Shown here: piece after piece, positions 1 through 8,098 of the stretch
How positions within the stretch are numbered: the first letter of the stretch is position 1
How the letters are laid out: every line of letters starts with the position of its first letter
NCBI RefSeq assembly: GCF_002240355.1
Contig: NZ_CP016353.1
Location: 6,239,001-6,303,000 of the forward strand
Source of the DNA: Prauserella marina
Lineage (GTDB): Bacteria > Actinomycetota > Actinomycetes > Mycobacteriales > Pseudonocardiaceae
Direction of reading: 5' to 3'
Length of the DNA stretch: 64,000 nucleotides
Made by a program: the position numbers and the translations under genes
Notes under the pieces: model-generated
The model's database searches: none
What the model was told of the DNA's origin: nothing
Seen by the model: only the letters and a program-made list of their open reading frames with translations

Positions 1-1372
1 CGATCGGTACGACAACCGCCGCTGAGGCCGTATTGGATGTCGTTTCCGAAACGACGATGGCCAGCAGCACGGCGAATACGACAAGCGCGAACGAACTGGT
101 CAACCCGAAGGTGCTCGCGAGCCCCGTGCCGACCCGTTGCGCGAGTTCGGTGCTGCTCAACAGCGAACCGAAAATGATGCCCGTTCCGAACAGCAGCACC
201 GTACCCCAGTCGATGCGGGCGGCCTCCGACCACGTCAGCGTGAACTTCCGCTGCTTCCAGTTGGTGGGCAACGCGAAGAGCAGCGCCGCACCGATTACCG
301 CGACGATGCCCTCGTCGAGCCGGTTGCTGATCGTCTCGTACGCCGAAGAGTCGTCACCGGCGACCAACGCGACGATGCCGGGCGTCACCCACAACATCAC
401 GGTCACCGTGAACGCGATCAGAGTGTTCCACTCGGCCCTCGAAAGCTTGCCGAGTTTTTCCCTTTCCTGCGCTACGTATTCTTCGATCCCGGTCAGCTTC
501 TTGATCTCCGGCTTGTTCAACAGGATGAGCACGGCCACGAGAACAACGAACATCAACGCACAGATGGGTAGCGCGGCGATCGTCCACTCCAGGAACGAAA
601 TCCGCTGCCCCGTCGCGTCCTCGATCAGTTCCCTTCCGATGAGGTTCGGCGGGGAACCGATGGGCGTCAGCAGGCCGCCCACGCTGGCGCCGTAGGCGAG
701 GACAAGCATCAGCGCGATGCCCACACGCAGCCGGAGCGGATCGAAAGCCTCTTTGTCGGGCGACTGCCTCTTGACCAGCTCGGCGATGACCGACAGAAGG
801 CCAACAGCTGTCGGCAACAACATGGCGACCGTCGCGGTGTTCGAGATGAACGCCGAGATCACCAGGGTGACGAAACCCAGCGCGCCGATGACCCGCCACG
901 TGCTGCGGCCTACGCCGGGAAAGCTCAATATGCGAAACGCGAACCGTCGCGCCAACCCGTGGCGCAGCATTGCCTGCGCGAGGATGAACGCTCCAATGAA
1001 GACGAACACGGTCGACGACCCGAAGGGCGCGAGTACGTCATCGGCGGGAAGCACTCCGAGCACGACGATCGCCGCCACACCGATGAGCCCGCCGATGGGA
1101 ATGGGCACCGGCTCGCACACCCACAACACAACCACGCCCAGCAAGACGGCGGCCAGCTTGTGCTGCGCGGAGTCAAGCCCCGAGGGCAACAACAGGAAGA
1201 CGATGGTCACCAACGGTGCGAGCACGAAACCGACCGTGCGGCGCGCTCGCTCGAACCGTTCCTCCGCCGGCGAGAGTTTCTGCTCGGCCAGCCCTCTGTA
1301 CGTACTACCCGAGAGCAGGGCCGCCGTGACGGACTGCGTGCGCGGGCTTTCGGTCTCGTCGCTCTGCCCCAT
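1..1372 (-). CDS. DASS/SLC13-family anion (dicarboxylate-type) symporter, 3' end cut by window
   Basis: Inner-membrane secondary transporter of the divalent anion:sodium symporter family, which usually takes up dicarboxylates or sulfate. About 457 codons are visible on the minus strand from the ATG at 1372; the C-terminus lies outside the window. The cytoplasmic N-terminus of about 40 residues is polar and is followed by many hydrophobic segments. Both halves carry the family SNT signature: ISNTAT near residue 165 and TSNTAS at the window edge. The loop SVGGLLTPIGSPPNLIG fits the substrate-binding hairpin of this family. A 20-bp inverted repeat lies 18 bp upstream of the start. Family membership is firm; the substrate cannot be told from sequence. 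Confidence 0.88.
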   Translation of the reverse strand, partial: MGQSDETESPRTQSVTAALLSGSTYRGLAEQKLSPAEERFERARRTVGFVLAPLVTIVFLLLPSGLDSAQHKLAAVLLGVVVLWVCEPVPIPIGGLIGVAAIVVLGVLPADDVLAPFGSSTVFVFIGAFILAQAMLRHGLARRFAFRILSFPGVGRSTWRVIGALGFVTLVISAFISNTATVAMLLPTAVGLLSVIAELVKRQSPDKEAFDPLRLRVGIALMLVLAYGASVGGLLTPIGSPPNLIGRELIEDATGQRISFLEWTIAALPICALMFVVLVAVLILLNKPEIKKLTGIEEYVAQEREKLGKLSRAEWNTLIAFTVTVMLWVTPGIVALVAGDDSSAYETISNRLDEGIVAVIGAALLFALPTNWKQRKFTLTWSEAARIDWGTVLLFGTGIIFGSLLSSTELAQRVGTGLASTFGLTSSFALVVFAVLLAIVVSETTSNTASAAVVVPI

Positions 1373-1389
1373 AGCGGGACCCTAGCGAA

Positions 1390-1409
1390 CTAGTGATCCA
1401 AATCACTAG
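1390..1409. promoter_or_regulatory. Perfect inverted repeat upstream of the DASS transporter (candidate operator)
   Basis: CTAGTGAT-CCAA-ATCACTAG is an exact 8-bp inverted repeat with a 4-bp spacer, in the 46-bp gap before the transporter start. It is AT-richer than its surroundings. The position fits a repressor or activator site; the factor is not identifiable here. Confidence 0.45.
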
Positions 1410-1418
1410 CCCTTTCGT

Positions 1419-2123
1419 CTATTGCGATTCCGCCGATGGCATGAGAGCGAGCTGATCAGCGTGGAATTCACCCCGGCGGGGTGGCGGGAGCCACGCCTCC
1501 GGCCTCGAACTCTTTTGCCTGCCCAGTTCGACCAGATTCAACGCGGCGGCAAAGTTCGCCCCATAGGTGTCCGGCTTGGTGATCCGCATCAGGCGCAGGT
1601 CATCCGGCTCGACGCCGAGGCCGATGACGACGACGTAAGTCTCACTGAGCGCATCGGTGAACCCGGCCCACGCGCCCGCGAACCGCCACATCCTCGCCGG
1701 TACCGGTTTGCCGTCGACCTGCCAAAAGGTTCTCGGCCAGTGCTCGTACCTGTTCGCCTGCTTCTCGGCATGCTCGACGAGCGACTCGATCAGCCCGTCG
1801 GGCCTCGGCACCGATCCGTCTGGCAGTGTCAGGTTGACCAGGCCGAATGCCGCGCTGAACGCCACTTTCGCCAACGGGTCGCCGCCGTTGGGACACATGG
1901 TTTCCTCGTAGCGCCGCTTCGGGAGACTGCCGACTCTTACCCCGTTGTCGGAGTCGTACTCGCGGTGGCCAAGCCACAGTGCCCACGATGGTGTTCCGGG
2001 CATGGCTTCGAAGAAGTCGACCCAGCGCGCTCCACGAAAACCCCAGCCGAGGCCATGCACGGGGAAGTCGACGGGAGGCGAGGTCAGTTCGCGATGGTCC
2101 GAGTCCACCCGAAGATAGTGCAC
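1419..2123 (-). CDS. Hypothetical protein, 234 aa
   Basis: I do not recognise a family. The frame opens with GTG at 2123 and no strong Shine-Dalgarno sequence is visible. The protein is soluble in appearance, with no signal peptide or membrane segment, and is rich in Trp and aromatic residues. One stretch (CPNGGDPLAK) and a later one (KPDTYGANFAAALNLVELGR) look conserved rather than random. Codon third positions are strongly G/C, supporting a real gene. The stop lies 46 bp from the DASS transporter start. A perfect LacI-type operator core sits about 190 bp upstream. Confidence 0.6.
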   Translation of the reverse strand: MHYLRVDSDHRELTSPPVDFPVHGLGWGFRGARWVDFFEAMPGTPSWALWLGHREYDSDNGVRVGSLPKRRYEETMCPNGGDPLAKVAFSAAFGLVNLTLPDGSVPRPDGLIESLVEHAEKQANRYEHWPRTFWQVDGKPVPARMWRFAGAWAGFTDALSETYVVVIGLGVEPDDLRLMRITKPDTYGANFAAALNLVELGRQKSSRPEAWLPPPRRGEFHADQLALMPSAESQ

Positions 2124-2313
2124 TGCCGACGATGGGTTGGCAGCACGATCGTTACCAACCCGCAGTACTTTGACCGCATTTCAGATTTGACCTCACTTCT
2201 TGGCGCTGCTCGCAGACGACCGTTCAGGAGATCCCGCGACGAAGAGTTCCACCCCGACCGCTCGCTCCCCCGTTCGGTCGGTTGTGCCGTCCCGGCCCGA
2301 TGATGCAACCTCA

Positions 2314-2327
2314 TGCAAACGCTTGCA
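2314..2327. promoter_or_regulatory. LacI-family operator-like palindrome
   Basis: TGCAAACGCTTGCA fits the symmetric LacI-family core TGCAAnCGnTTGCA exactly, with the usual central CG. It lies in the 257-bp gap between the aldolase gene (ends 2381) and the hypothetical gene (starts 2123), so it could control the latter. A LacI regulator is encoded at 17403-18503, but nothing shows that it binds here. Confidence 0.5.
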
Positions 2328-2380
2328 CCTGCAACAACGATGCGGCGATATTCGATCCACCGCCCGGCCGGACAACCAGG

Positions 2381-3034
2381 CTATGGTCGCTGGCCGTACC
2401 CGCGGAGCTTGTCGGCGACGTGGTCGATCTCCGTCCGAGGCAACAGCCGCGGAGTACCGGCAGTTTTCGCCAGCAGCCACAGTTGGCACACCCAGTCGAG
2501 TTGCTGAGCGCGGTGGTACGCCTCGGCGACCGTCGTCCCATAGGTGACGGTGCCGTGGTTGGCGAGCAGGCAACCTCGCCTACCCGCCAGCGCGGCGAGC
2601 ATGGCGTCGGCGAGATCGGCGGTGCCATACGTCGCATAAGGCGCGACCTTCACCGAGGGTCCGATCGTCGCGACGATGTAATGGATGGGCGGGACCTCGT
2701 CGGCCACAGTGGACACCGCGGTGGCATGAACTGAATGCGTGTGCACGACGGCGCCGACCGGTTTTCCATCTGGATCGGTCGCATCGCGGTAGACACTCAG
2801 GTGCATGGGCAGTTCACTGGTGGGCAGCAGATCACCGTCCACGACGGACCCCGCGAGGTCGACGACCGGAATGTCGGCTGCCCTCAGATCGGCATAGTCG
2901 ACGCCGGTCGGCGTCACGGCGACCAGGTCGCCTGACCTCACCGACACGTTGCCCGACGTGCCGACGACGAGGCCGTCCGCGACCATCCTTCGCGCGTAGT
3001 CACAGACCGCGCGTCGCGCATCCGCTAGCAGCAT
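2381..3034 (-). CDS. Class II aldolase (L-fuculose-1-phosphate aldolase / AraD-like)
   Basis: A 217-aa zinc-dependent class II aldolase/epimerase of the FucA-AraD-RhaD family, normally splitting a ketose phosphate to dihydroxyacetone phosphate and an aldehyde. Visible hallmarks are the phosphate-binding GTSGNVSVR near residue 26, TPTG, the catalytic Glu in TSELPMH, the zinc ligands in HTHSVHA, and the C-terminal NHG histidine. The length is typical (about 215 aa). The start codon directly abuts the stop of the upstream FGGY kinase, so the two are co-translated. It is the last gene of a four-gene minus-strand unit (HAD, dehydrogenase, kinase, aldolase). The exact substrate is not determined; a pentulose or deoxyhexulose 1-phosphate is an inference. 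Confidence 0.85.
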   Translation of the reverse strand: MLLADARRAVCDYARRMVADGLVVGTSGNVSVRSGDLVAVTPTGVDYADLRAADIPVVDLAGSVVDGDLLPTSELPMHLSVYRDATDPDGKPVGAVVHTHSVHATAVSTVADEVPPIHYIVATIGPSVKVAPYATYGTADLADAMLAALAGRRGCLLANHGTVTYGTTVAEAYHRAQQLDWVCQLWLLAKTAGTPRLLPRTEIDHVADKLRGYGQRP

Positions 3035-4489
3035 TCACCTGCTCCATTGTTCGCGTGCCACATCCAGCGAGGTCAGATACTCGCTATAGCCCCGATCGTA
3101 GAGTTCGGCCGCTCCTGGCTGGTGTTCGACGGTCGTCGATTTCGCCGCCCACAGGTCGGCGTCGAAGGGCTCGCCGATCGCTTCGGCTGCCACCAACGCC
3201 GCGCCTCTTGCCCCGACATCGGGATCGTCGGGGATGACGATCGGCCTCGCGAGCACGTCGGCGAAGATCTGCGTCCACTCGGGCGACCTGACACCACCGC
3301 CGCATGCGTAGAGCGTGCCGGAAAGACCCGCGGCGCTGAGACAATGCCGCGCGGCGTAGGCAATGGACTCACACAGCGCCCTCACCAAGTCAGCACGGGT
3401 GTTCTCCAGGCTCAGTCCACGGAACTGGGCCCGAGCGCCCGCGTCGACGAACGGCGCCCGCTCACCGGACGTGGCGAGGAAGGGCAACGCCGTGATCCCG
3501 CCCGCCCCAGGTGTGCTCGCCGCGAGCAAAGGACCGACCTCGGCGACCTCGATGCCGAGCAGCTTGCACGCCCAGTCGATGCCCGCCGTGCCGACCATGG
3601 CGGGCATGCCGCGCAGGAACTCGCCTTCGTTGGGCGTGCACAGGAACATGCCCGCCGGTTCGCCCTCGCGGTCGTACACCGCGTCGGTGGTCAGCACCTG
3701 ACAGGCGAGCGTCGTGCCTGCCGTGAGGATGCCGTCGCCTGGCCGCCTCACCCCAGCGCCGATCGCGCAAGCGGGAAGGTCGAAGGGGCCTCCCGTGACC
3801 GGAAGTCCTTCGGGAAGACCGAGCAGCGCCGCACCGGCCCTGCCCAGCCGGAACACCTTCTTTGGCGGTGCGGGATCGGCGAACAACGTCCTCCGGTGCC
3901 CGAGCCCGCACGCCTCGATGGCGGCTTCGTCGTATGCCCGGGTCGCCGGATCGATGAACGGGAGCGAGGCATCCGAAATGTCGACGGTGATCTCGCCGGT
4001 GAGGCGCTGGACGACCGCGTCGACGCAATACCCCGCCACCACCGCCCGATCGAGCACCTCGGGTTCGTGGGTGTCCAAGTAGGACATGATGGCCGCGGTG
4101 CAGCCGGGGAACATCCCCGATCCGGTACGCCGGAAGACCTCTCTGGTCACCCCGTTTTCCTGCCACGCGGTGAGCAGTTCGCTCGCTCGGCCGTCGAGCC
4201 AGGAGATGGCGGGCCTTACCGGAAACCCTTCCGCGTCCCGCAACCACAAGCCGTCGCCCTGTCCGGTGAGCGCGAGCGCCTCGACCGCGCCATCCAGTTC
4301 GGCGGAGACGGCACGCACGACCGTCGCCACGGTGCCGACCACCTGCTCGAAGTCCTGCTCGACAGCGCCACCCCGCAGATGATGCACCTTCGACGGAGCG
4401 CTGGCCTGCGCGAGCGAGTTGCCGTTCTCGTCGAAGACGACGGCCTTTGTCAGCGAAGTACCGATATCGACACCCAGCACCCTGCGCAT
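3035..4489 (-). CDS. FGGY-family carbohydrate kinase
   Basis: A 484-aa ATP-dependent sugar kinase of the FGGY family (xylulokinase, fuculokinase, autoinducer-2 kinase relatives). The N-terminal phosphate-1 motif GVDIGTSLTKAVVFD, the substrate-contacting WLDGR near residue 97, the catalytic-base motif GGPFDLPACAIG (Asp237) and the adenosine motif ACGGGVRS are all present. Length matches the family. It starts 2 bp after the dehydrogenase stop and abuts the aldolase, forming a kinase/aldolase pair like FucK/FucA. It probably phosphorylates a ketose that the aldolase then cleaves. The FGGY family is functionally diverse, so xylulokinase should not be assumed. Confidence 0.85.
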   Translation of the reverse strand: MRRVLGVDIGTSLTKAVVFDENGNSLAQASAPSKVHHLRGGAVEQDFEQVVGTVATVVRAVSAELDGAVEALALTGQGDGLWLRDAEGFPVRPAISWLDGRASELLTAWQENGVTREVFRRTGSGMFPGCTAAIMSYLDTHEPEVLDRAVVAGYCVDAVVQRLTGEITVDISDASLPFIDPATRAYDEAAIEACGLGHRRTLFADPAPPKKVFRLGRAGAALLGLPEGLPVTGGPFDLPACAIGAGVRRPGDGILTAGTTLACQVLTTDAVYDREGEPAGMFLCTPNEGEFLRGMPAMVGTAGIDWACKLLGIEVAEVGPLLAASTPGAGGITALPFLATSGERAPFVDAGARAQFRGLSLENTRADLVRALCESIAYAARHCLSAAGLSGTLYACGGGVRSPEWTQIFADVLARPIVIPDDPDVGARGAALVAAEAIGEPFDADLWAAKSTTVEHQPGAAELYDRGYSEYLTSLDVAREQWSR

Positions 4490-4491
4490 GG

Positions 4492-5526
4492 CTACCGCCC
4501 GAGCACGTCGGGGTTGGCGACGTTCACCAGCTTCTCGCCACGAGCGAGTCTGCCGACCTCCTCCGCGACGATGCGCGCCGCGCGATCAGCCGTCTGCCTG
4601 CTGGCACCTCCGAGGTGCGGGGTCGCGATGACGTTCGGCGCGTCCCTGAGCGGCCAGTCCGGCGGCGGTGGCTCCACGTCGTACACGTCGAGGGCCAGCG
4701 CGCCCAGCTTTCCCGCGCGTAATGCCTCGGCGAGCGGGGCGTAATCGAGCAGTCCACCGCGCGCCGTGTTGACGAGGACGGCGCCGTGCGGCAGCAACCC
4801 GAGCCTGCGCTCGTCGATGAGGTTGCGCGTCTCGTCGGTGAGCCTCGCGTGCAGGCTCACCGCCGCACTGCGCCGCAGCAGATCGTCGAGTTCGGCAGGC
4901 TCCGCGCCGTCGGCCCTGACCCGGTCCTGATCCGCGTAGGGATCGGAAACCAGTACGTGCGCGCCGAAAGCGGCCAGCACCCTCGCCACCCTCGAACCGA
5001 TCGCTCCGTACCCGACAAGGCCGATCGTGGTGCCTTCGACTTCGATACCGGCCTTGTCGTAGGAGTAGTAGTCGCCGCGCCACGTTCCGGCGAGCAACTC
5101 CGCCGACGAGGTCGCGATCCTTCTCATCGCGGCAAGCAACATGCCGATCGCGAACTCCGCCGCCGCGGCGGCGTTGCGTCCCGGCGCGAACGTGACCGCG
5201 ACGCCAGCCTCCGTCGCGGCGACCAGGTCGACGTTGACCGGCCCTCCCCTGCACACCGACACCATCCGCAACCCCGGTGCCGCCGCGAAAACCTTCTTGG
5301 TGAACGGAGCCATCTGCGTGATGGCGACTTCGGCGCCGTCGAGCGCCGCGATGACCTGTTCCTCGGTTCCGCTCGCCTCGTGAACGCCCCCGACGGGGCC
5401 GAACGGTTCGACGGGCCAGGCCAGCGACAACTCACGGAAGTCGGGGGACACCGCGAGTTCGGCCCGGACTGCTTTCTTGAGCAGGTCGGTACTGACGAAT
5501 GCGTCTCCAGCTGCGAGTATCCGCAC
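4492..5526 (-). CDS. D-2-hydroxyacid dehydrogenase (NAD-dependent)
   Basis: A 344-aa member of the D-isomer-specific 2-hydroxyacid dehydrogenase family (SerA, GhrB, PdxB relatives). It has the Rossmann motif GLVGYGAIGSRV at residues 169-180, the catalytic Arg in NTARGGLLD, the Glu of DVYDVEPP and the catalytic His in TPHLGGAS. I place the start at GTG 5526, preceded by GAGAGGA at good spacing. The open frame runs further upstream, but that part reads like untranslated or degenerate DNA. It has no ACT domain, so it is unlikely to be the biosynthetic SerA. In this operon it may reduce or oxidise a glycolate- or glycerate-type product of the aldolase; that role is inference. Confidence 0.82.
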   Translation of the reverse strand: MRILAAGDAFVSTDLLKKAVRAELAVSPDFRELSLAWPVEPFGPVGGVHEASGTEEQVIAALDGAEVAITQMAPFTKKVFAAAPGLRMVSVCRGGPVNVDLVAATEAGVAVTFAPGRNAAAAAEFAIGMLLAAMRRIATSSAELLAGTWRGDYYSYDKAGIEVEGTTIGLVGYGAIGSRVARVLAAFGAHVLVSDPYADQDRVRADGAEPAELDDLLRRSAAVSLHARLTDETRNLIDERRLGLLPHGAVLVNTARGGLLDYAPLAEALRAGKLGALALDVYDVEPPPPDWPLRDAPNVIATPHLGGASRQTADRAARIVAEEVGRLARGEKLVNVANPDVLGR

Positions 5527-5764
5527 TGTGGTTCCTCTCTGAACCGGTGAGCTGTTTCCAGAGGGCTTCGCCGACCGCGGTGACGAGCGGCGCGAACGAC
5601 GTAGCTCCCGGGTCTGCGGGGCGCTTGCTCCGCTCGTCCGCAGGCGCCGGGCACTTTCCGCACGACGCGACCGTATGACCCGGCGATGCCGTCGAGCCAG
5701 TCCCTCTTGAACGTCTCCGGGCGCCACGCCGCGGCGCCGACACCGCCGAGCCGCTGGTGGTCAT
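5527..5764 (-). pseudogene. Probable gene remnant; end resembles a Dak2/DhaL C-terminus
   Basis: An ATG at 5764 overlaps the HAD stop (ATGA), as if a coupled gene once began here. Its own frame has poor third-position G/C at first. The frame with coding-like composition is another one (reads GIAGSYGRVVRKVPGA) for about 40 codons; a third stretch then switches frame and reads ADPGATSFAPLVTAVGEALW. The DPGATS pattern resembles the conserved C-terminal end of DhaL/Dak2 dihydroxyacetone-kinase domains. No single frame gives an intact protein before the dehydrogenase start. I call it a decayed, frameshifted remnant. The kinase resemblance rests on a short motif only. Confidence 0.35.
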
Positions 5765-6474
5765 GTGACCGCACCTCCCGCGCGTTCACCCGCCAGGTAG
5801 GCGAGCAGGGCGACCCGCACCTCGTCGTTGTCGGTGGCGACCGCGCTCGCCAGAGCCAGCGCGTCGTCGCGAGGAGGGTAGGTCCTGTTGGGAAGCGCGA
5901 TGACGGTCAGTCCCGCGGCGGCGGCCGCCTTGATGCCGTTGCTGGAATCCTCGACCGCGAGGCACTCGCCACCGGACCTCCCCAGCCGGGCCGATGCTTC
6001 GAGGTAGACGTCGGGATTCGGCTTTCCCCGCGCGACCTCGGCACTCGACACGGTTGCCGTGAACTCGCCAGCGAGGCCGTGCGTGGAAAGCACCGCGTCG
6101 ATGACCTTCCTCGTCGCCGACGAGGCGAGTGCGATGGGAACCTTGGCGCTGACGTCCCTGACCATCGCGTCCGCGCCGGGAAGCAACGGTGCCTCGCCCG
6201 CCTCCACCGCCGCGATCATGCCGTCGACGACGGCGTGTTCGACCTGCTCGACGGTGTCAGCCGTGCCACTGCGGTCGGCGAGGTAGGCAGCCCACTCCGG
6301 CGCACTCATCCCCTGCACGGTCGCGGTGTCCTCAGAGGTCCACCGCACGTCGTGTCGCGCGGCGTAGGCGGTCCAGTTCTCTTCCCAGAGGTGTTCGCTG
6401 TCGACGAGGACTCCGTCCATGTCGAATACCACCGCGTCGAAAACCGCGGCGACAGGCTGCGTGCCGTCAGCCAT
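5761..6474 (-). CDS. HAD-superfamily phosphatase / beta-phosphoglucomutase-like
   Basis: A 237-aa haloacid-dehalogenase hydrolase of the beta-phosphoglucomutase/phosphonatase-like subfamily with an alpha-helical C1 cap. Motif I is FDMDGVLVDSE (Asp18 nucleophile, Asp20 acid/base), motif II is the Ser in LASSATRK, the motif III Lys is in GKPNPDVYLEA, and motif IV is EDSSNGIKAA. The start ATG is preceded by AGGGGG. It is the first gene of the minus-strand catabolic unit and is divergent from the histidine phosphatase, with a palindromic operator between them. It probably dephosphorylates a sugar phosphate or phosphoglycolate-like intermediate; the substrate is not known. Confidence 0.85.
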   Translation of the reverse strand: MADGTQPVAAVFDAVVFDMDGVLVDSEHLWEENWTAYAARHDVRWTSEDTATVQGMSAPEWAAYLADRSGTADTVEQVEHAVVDGMIAAVEAGEAPLLPGADAMVRDVSAKVPIALASSATRKVIDAVLSTHGLAGEFTATVSSAEVARGKPNPDVYLEASARLGRSGGECLAVEDSSNGIKAAAAAGLTVIALPNRTYPPRDDALALASAVATDNDEVRVALLAYLAGERAGGAVT

Positions 6475-6499
6475 GCACTTCAGCCCCCTTCACATCGTG

Positions 6500-6516
6500 G
6501 ATGTTAAGTTAACATC
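6500..6516. promoter_or_regulatory. Palindromic operator of the sugar island, site 1
   Basis: GATGTTAAGTTAACATC is a perfect 17-bp palindrome about a single central base. It is centred in the 83-bp gap between the divergent HAD and histidine phosphatase genes. The core GTTAA-n-TTAAC recurs at 8046-8062 before the MFS gene. The obvious candidate binder is the DeoR-family protein encoded between the two sites. Confidence 0.72.
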
Positions 6517-6557
6517 GATCCCGCGAGGTGTCACGGTCGATTTTCCGAAGGAGAGTC

Positions 6558-7178
6558 ATGAGCACGCGACTTCTGCTGGTCCGTCACGGCGAAACGGAAT
6601 GGCATGCGGACAACAGATACGCGGGAACGAGTGACGTCGGGTTGACCCCTCGCGGCTTCGAACAGGCTGCCGAACTGGCCGGGCACCTTCGCACGAGAAA
6701 GGATGCTCCCACCGCGCTGTACTGCTCGCCGCAGTCGAGAGCGCGGCGAACCGCCGAGCCGTCCGCGCACGCGCTCGGACTCACGCCGACCGTCGTCGCC
6801 GACCTCGCCGAAGTCCATTTCGGCCTCGCCGAGGGACGCACCCTCACCGAGGTGCGCGAACTGGGAAAAGCTCAGTCGGAGGCAGTGGAGAAGTTCCTCG
6901 GAGACCCGGTCGGCCACGCTTTTCCCGACGCCGAGTCGCCCACACTGGCAGCACGAAGGGGAGCCTCCGCACTGCGCGCGATCGCGGAAGCCGAGGAAGG
7001 TCCAGTACTGGTCGTCGCGCACAACACGCTGCTGAGACTCAGCCTGTGCCTGCTGCTCGGCATTCCACTGCGGCACTACCGCACCGTGTTCCCCCGCATC
7101 GAGAATTGCGCGATCACCGAACTCGGAATCAGCGGCGATCGCACGAGCCTGCTCGGCTTCAACATTCCAGCCAGGTGA
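6558..7178 (+). CDS. Histidine phosphatase (phosphoglycerate mutase-like) family protein
   Basis: A 206-aa histidine phosphatase superfamily protein. The catalytic signature LVRHGETEWH is at residues 6-15, a second Arg/Glu cluster is around YCSPQSRARRTAEP, and the distal His is in VVAHNTLLRL. The length suits cofactor-dependent phosphatases rather than glycolytic mutases. ATG 6558 follows GAAGGAG at good spacing; the frame extends a little further upstream but crosses the promoter region. It is the first gene of the plus-strand unit and is followed one base later by the DeoR regulator. Its likely role is a sugar-phosphate phosphatase in the same pathway. Confidence 0.83.
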   Translation: MSTRLLLVRHGETEWHADNRYAGTSDVGLTPRGFEQAAELAGHLRTRKDAPTALYCSPQSRARRTAEPSAHALGLTPTVVADLAEVHFGLAEGRTLTEVRELGKAQSEAVEKFLGDPVGHAFPDAESPTLAARRGASALRAIAEAEEGPVLVVAHNTLLRLSLCLLLGIPLRHYRTVFPRIENCAITELGISGDRTSLLGFNIPAR

Positions 7179-7179
7179 G

Positions 7180-7986
7180 ATGCTTGGTCACATGAGCAGT
7201 GATACGTCGGCGACGCCGGGTGGGAACACTCGCGACATCCGGCAGCAGCGCATCAGCGATTTCGTCATCGACCACGGCTCGGCGCAGGTCGCCGAACTGG
7301 TCCGGCTGACCGGCGTCAGCCACATGACGGTGCACCGCGACATCGACGAGCTCGTCCGGAGGGGATTACTGCGCAAGTTCAGGGGCGGCGTGTCCGCACA
7401 ACCGTCGACCGTGTTCGAAAGCAACGCTGAGTACCGGCTCAACTCGCATGTCGCGGCCAAGAACGCCATCGCGAGAAAGGCCCGCCACCTCATCGAACCA
7501 GGCATGTCGGTGCTGCTCGACGATTCGACCAGCGCGCTCGCGCTGGCGCCCCTGCTCGCGGACGTCACCCCGCTCACCGTCGCCACCAACTACGTGCGCA
7601 CCATCGAGGCGCTCAAGGACCTCGACGACATCAGGCTCATCGGCCTCGGCGGCGACTACTCCCGCACCCACGACTCGTTTCTCGGAATGCCCTGCCTCGA
7701 AGCGGTCGGCAACATCACGGTCGACATCGTGTTCGTCTCCACCTCGGCGATGACCGCCGACATGACCTACCACCAGGAACCCGAGATCGTCATGGTCAAG
7801 CGCGCGATGCTGGCCAGCGCGGTCACCAAGGTGTTGCTGATGGATTCGAGCAAGCTGTCGAGGACGGCGTTGCACCGGCTCGCACCGGTCACCGACTACG
7901 ACCGGCTTGTCGTGGATTCCGACGCCCCGGACGAGTTCATCGAGGAAGCGGCCAAGAATCTCGACGTGGGCGTCGCCCAACTGTGA
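7180..7986 (+). CDS. DeoR-family transcriptional regulator of the sugar island
   Basis: A 268-aa DeoR/GlpR-type repressor. The N-terminal winged helix-turn-helix reads VAELVRLTGVSHMTVHRDID, and the DeoR effector domain follows with LLDDSTSALALA, the GGDY loop and a C-terminal KVLLMDSSKL. The start at 7180 follows AGGTGAG closely; an in-frame ATG at 7192 is the alternative. Proteins of this family usually respond to a phosphorylated sugar. The matching palindromes at 6500 and 8046 flank its operon and suggest that it represses both the divergent enzyme operon and the transporter-kinase operon. Confidence 0.88.
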   Translation: MLGHMSSDTSATPGGNTRDIRQQRISDFVIDHGSAQVAELVRLTGVSHMTVHRDIDELVRRGLLRKFRGGVSAQPSTVFESNAEYRLNSHVAAKNAIARKARHLIEPGMSVLLDDSTSALALAPLLADVTPLTVATNYVRTIEALKDLDDIRLIGLGGDYSRTHDSFLGMPCLEAVGNITVDIVFVSTSAMTADMTYHQEPEIVMVKRAMLASAVTKVLLMDSSKLSRTALHRLAPVTDYDRLVVDSDAPDEFIEEAAKNLDVGVAQL

Positions 7987-8045
7987 GCACGGTGTGCGGG
8001 TAACCGACCACAGATAACACACACAAAGTTTCGACTAACATCTTG

Positions 8046-8062
8046 CGCGTTAACTTAACGCG
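8046..8062. promoter_or_regulatory. Palindromic operator of the sugar island, site 2
   Basis: CGCGTTAACTTAACGCG is a perfect 17-bp palindrome sharing the GTTAA-n-TTAAC core with site 1. It lies 36 bp upstream of the MFS start in a 112-bp gap. Two independent perfect palindromes with the same core at the two promoters of one gene cluster are strong evidence for a dedicated regulator. Confidence 0.72.
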
Positions 8063-8098
8063 GTCCATGATAGCTCCGTCGCACACACGGAGGCGCTC

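Noticed and set aside
5527-5727. 67-residue N-terminal extension of the D-2-hydroxyacid dehydrogenase
   Set aside because: The extension is Arg/Ser-rich with no family counterpart, and GTG 5526 has a good ribosome site directly before a family-typical N-terminus.
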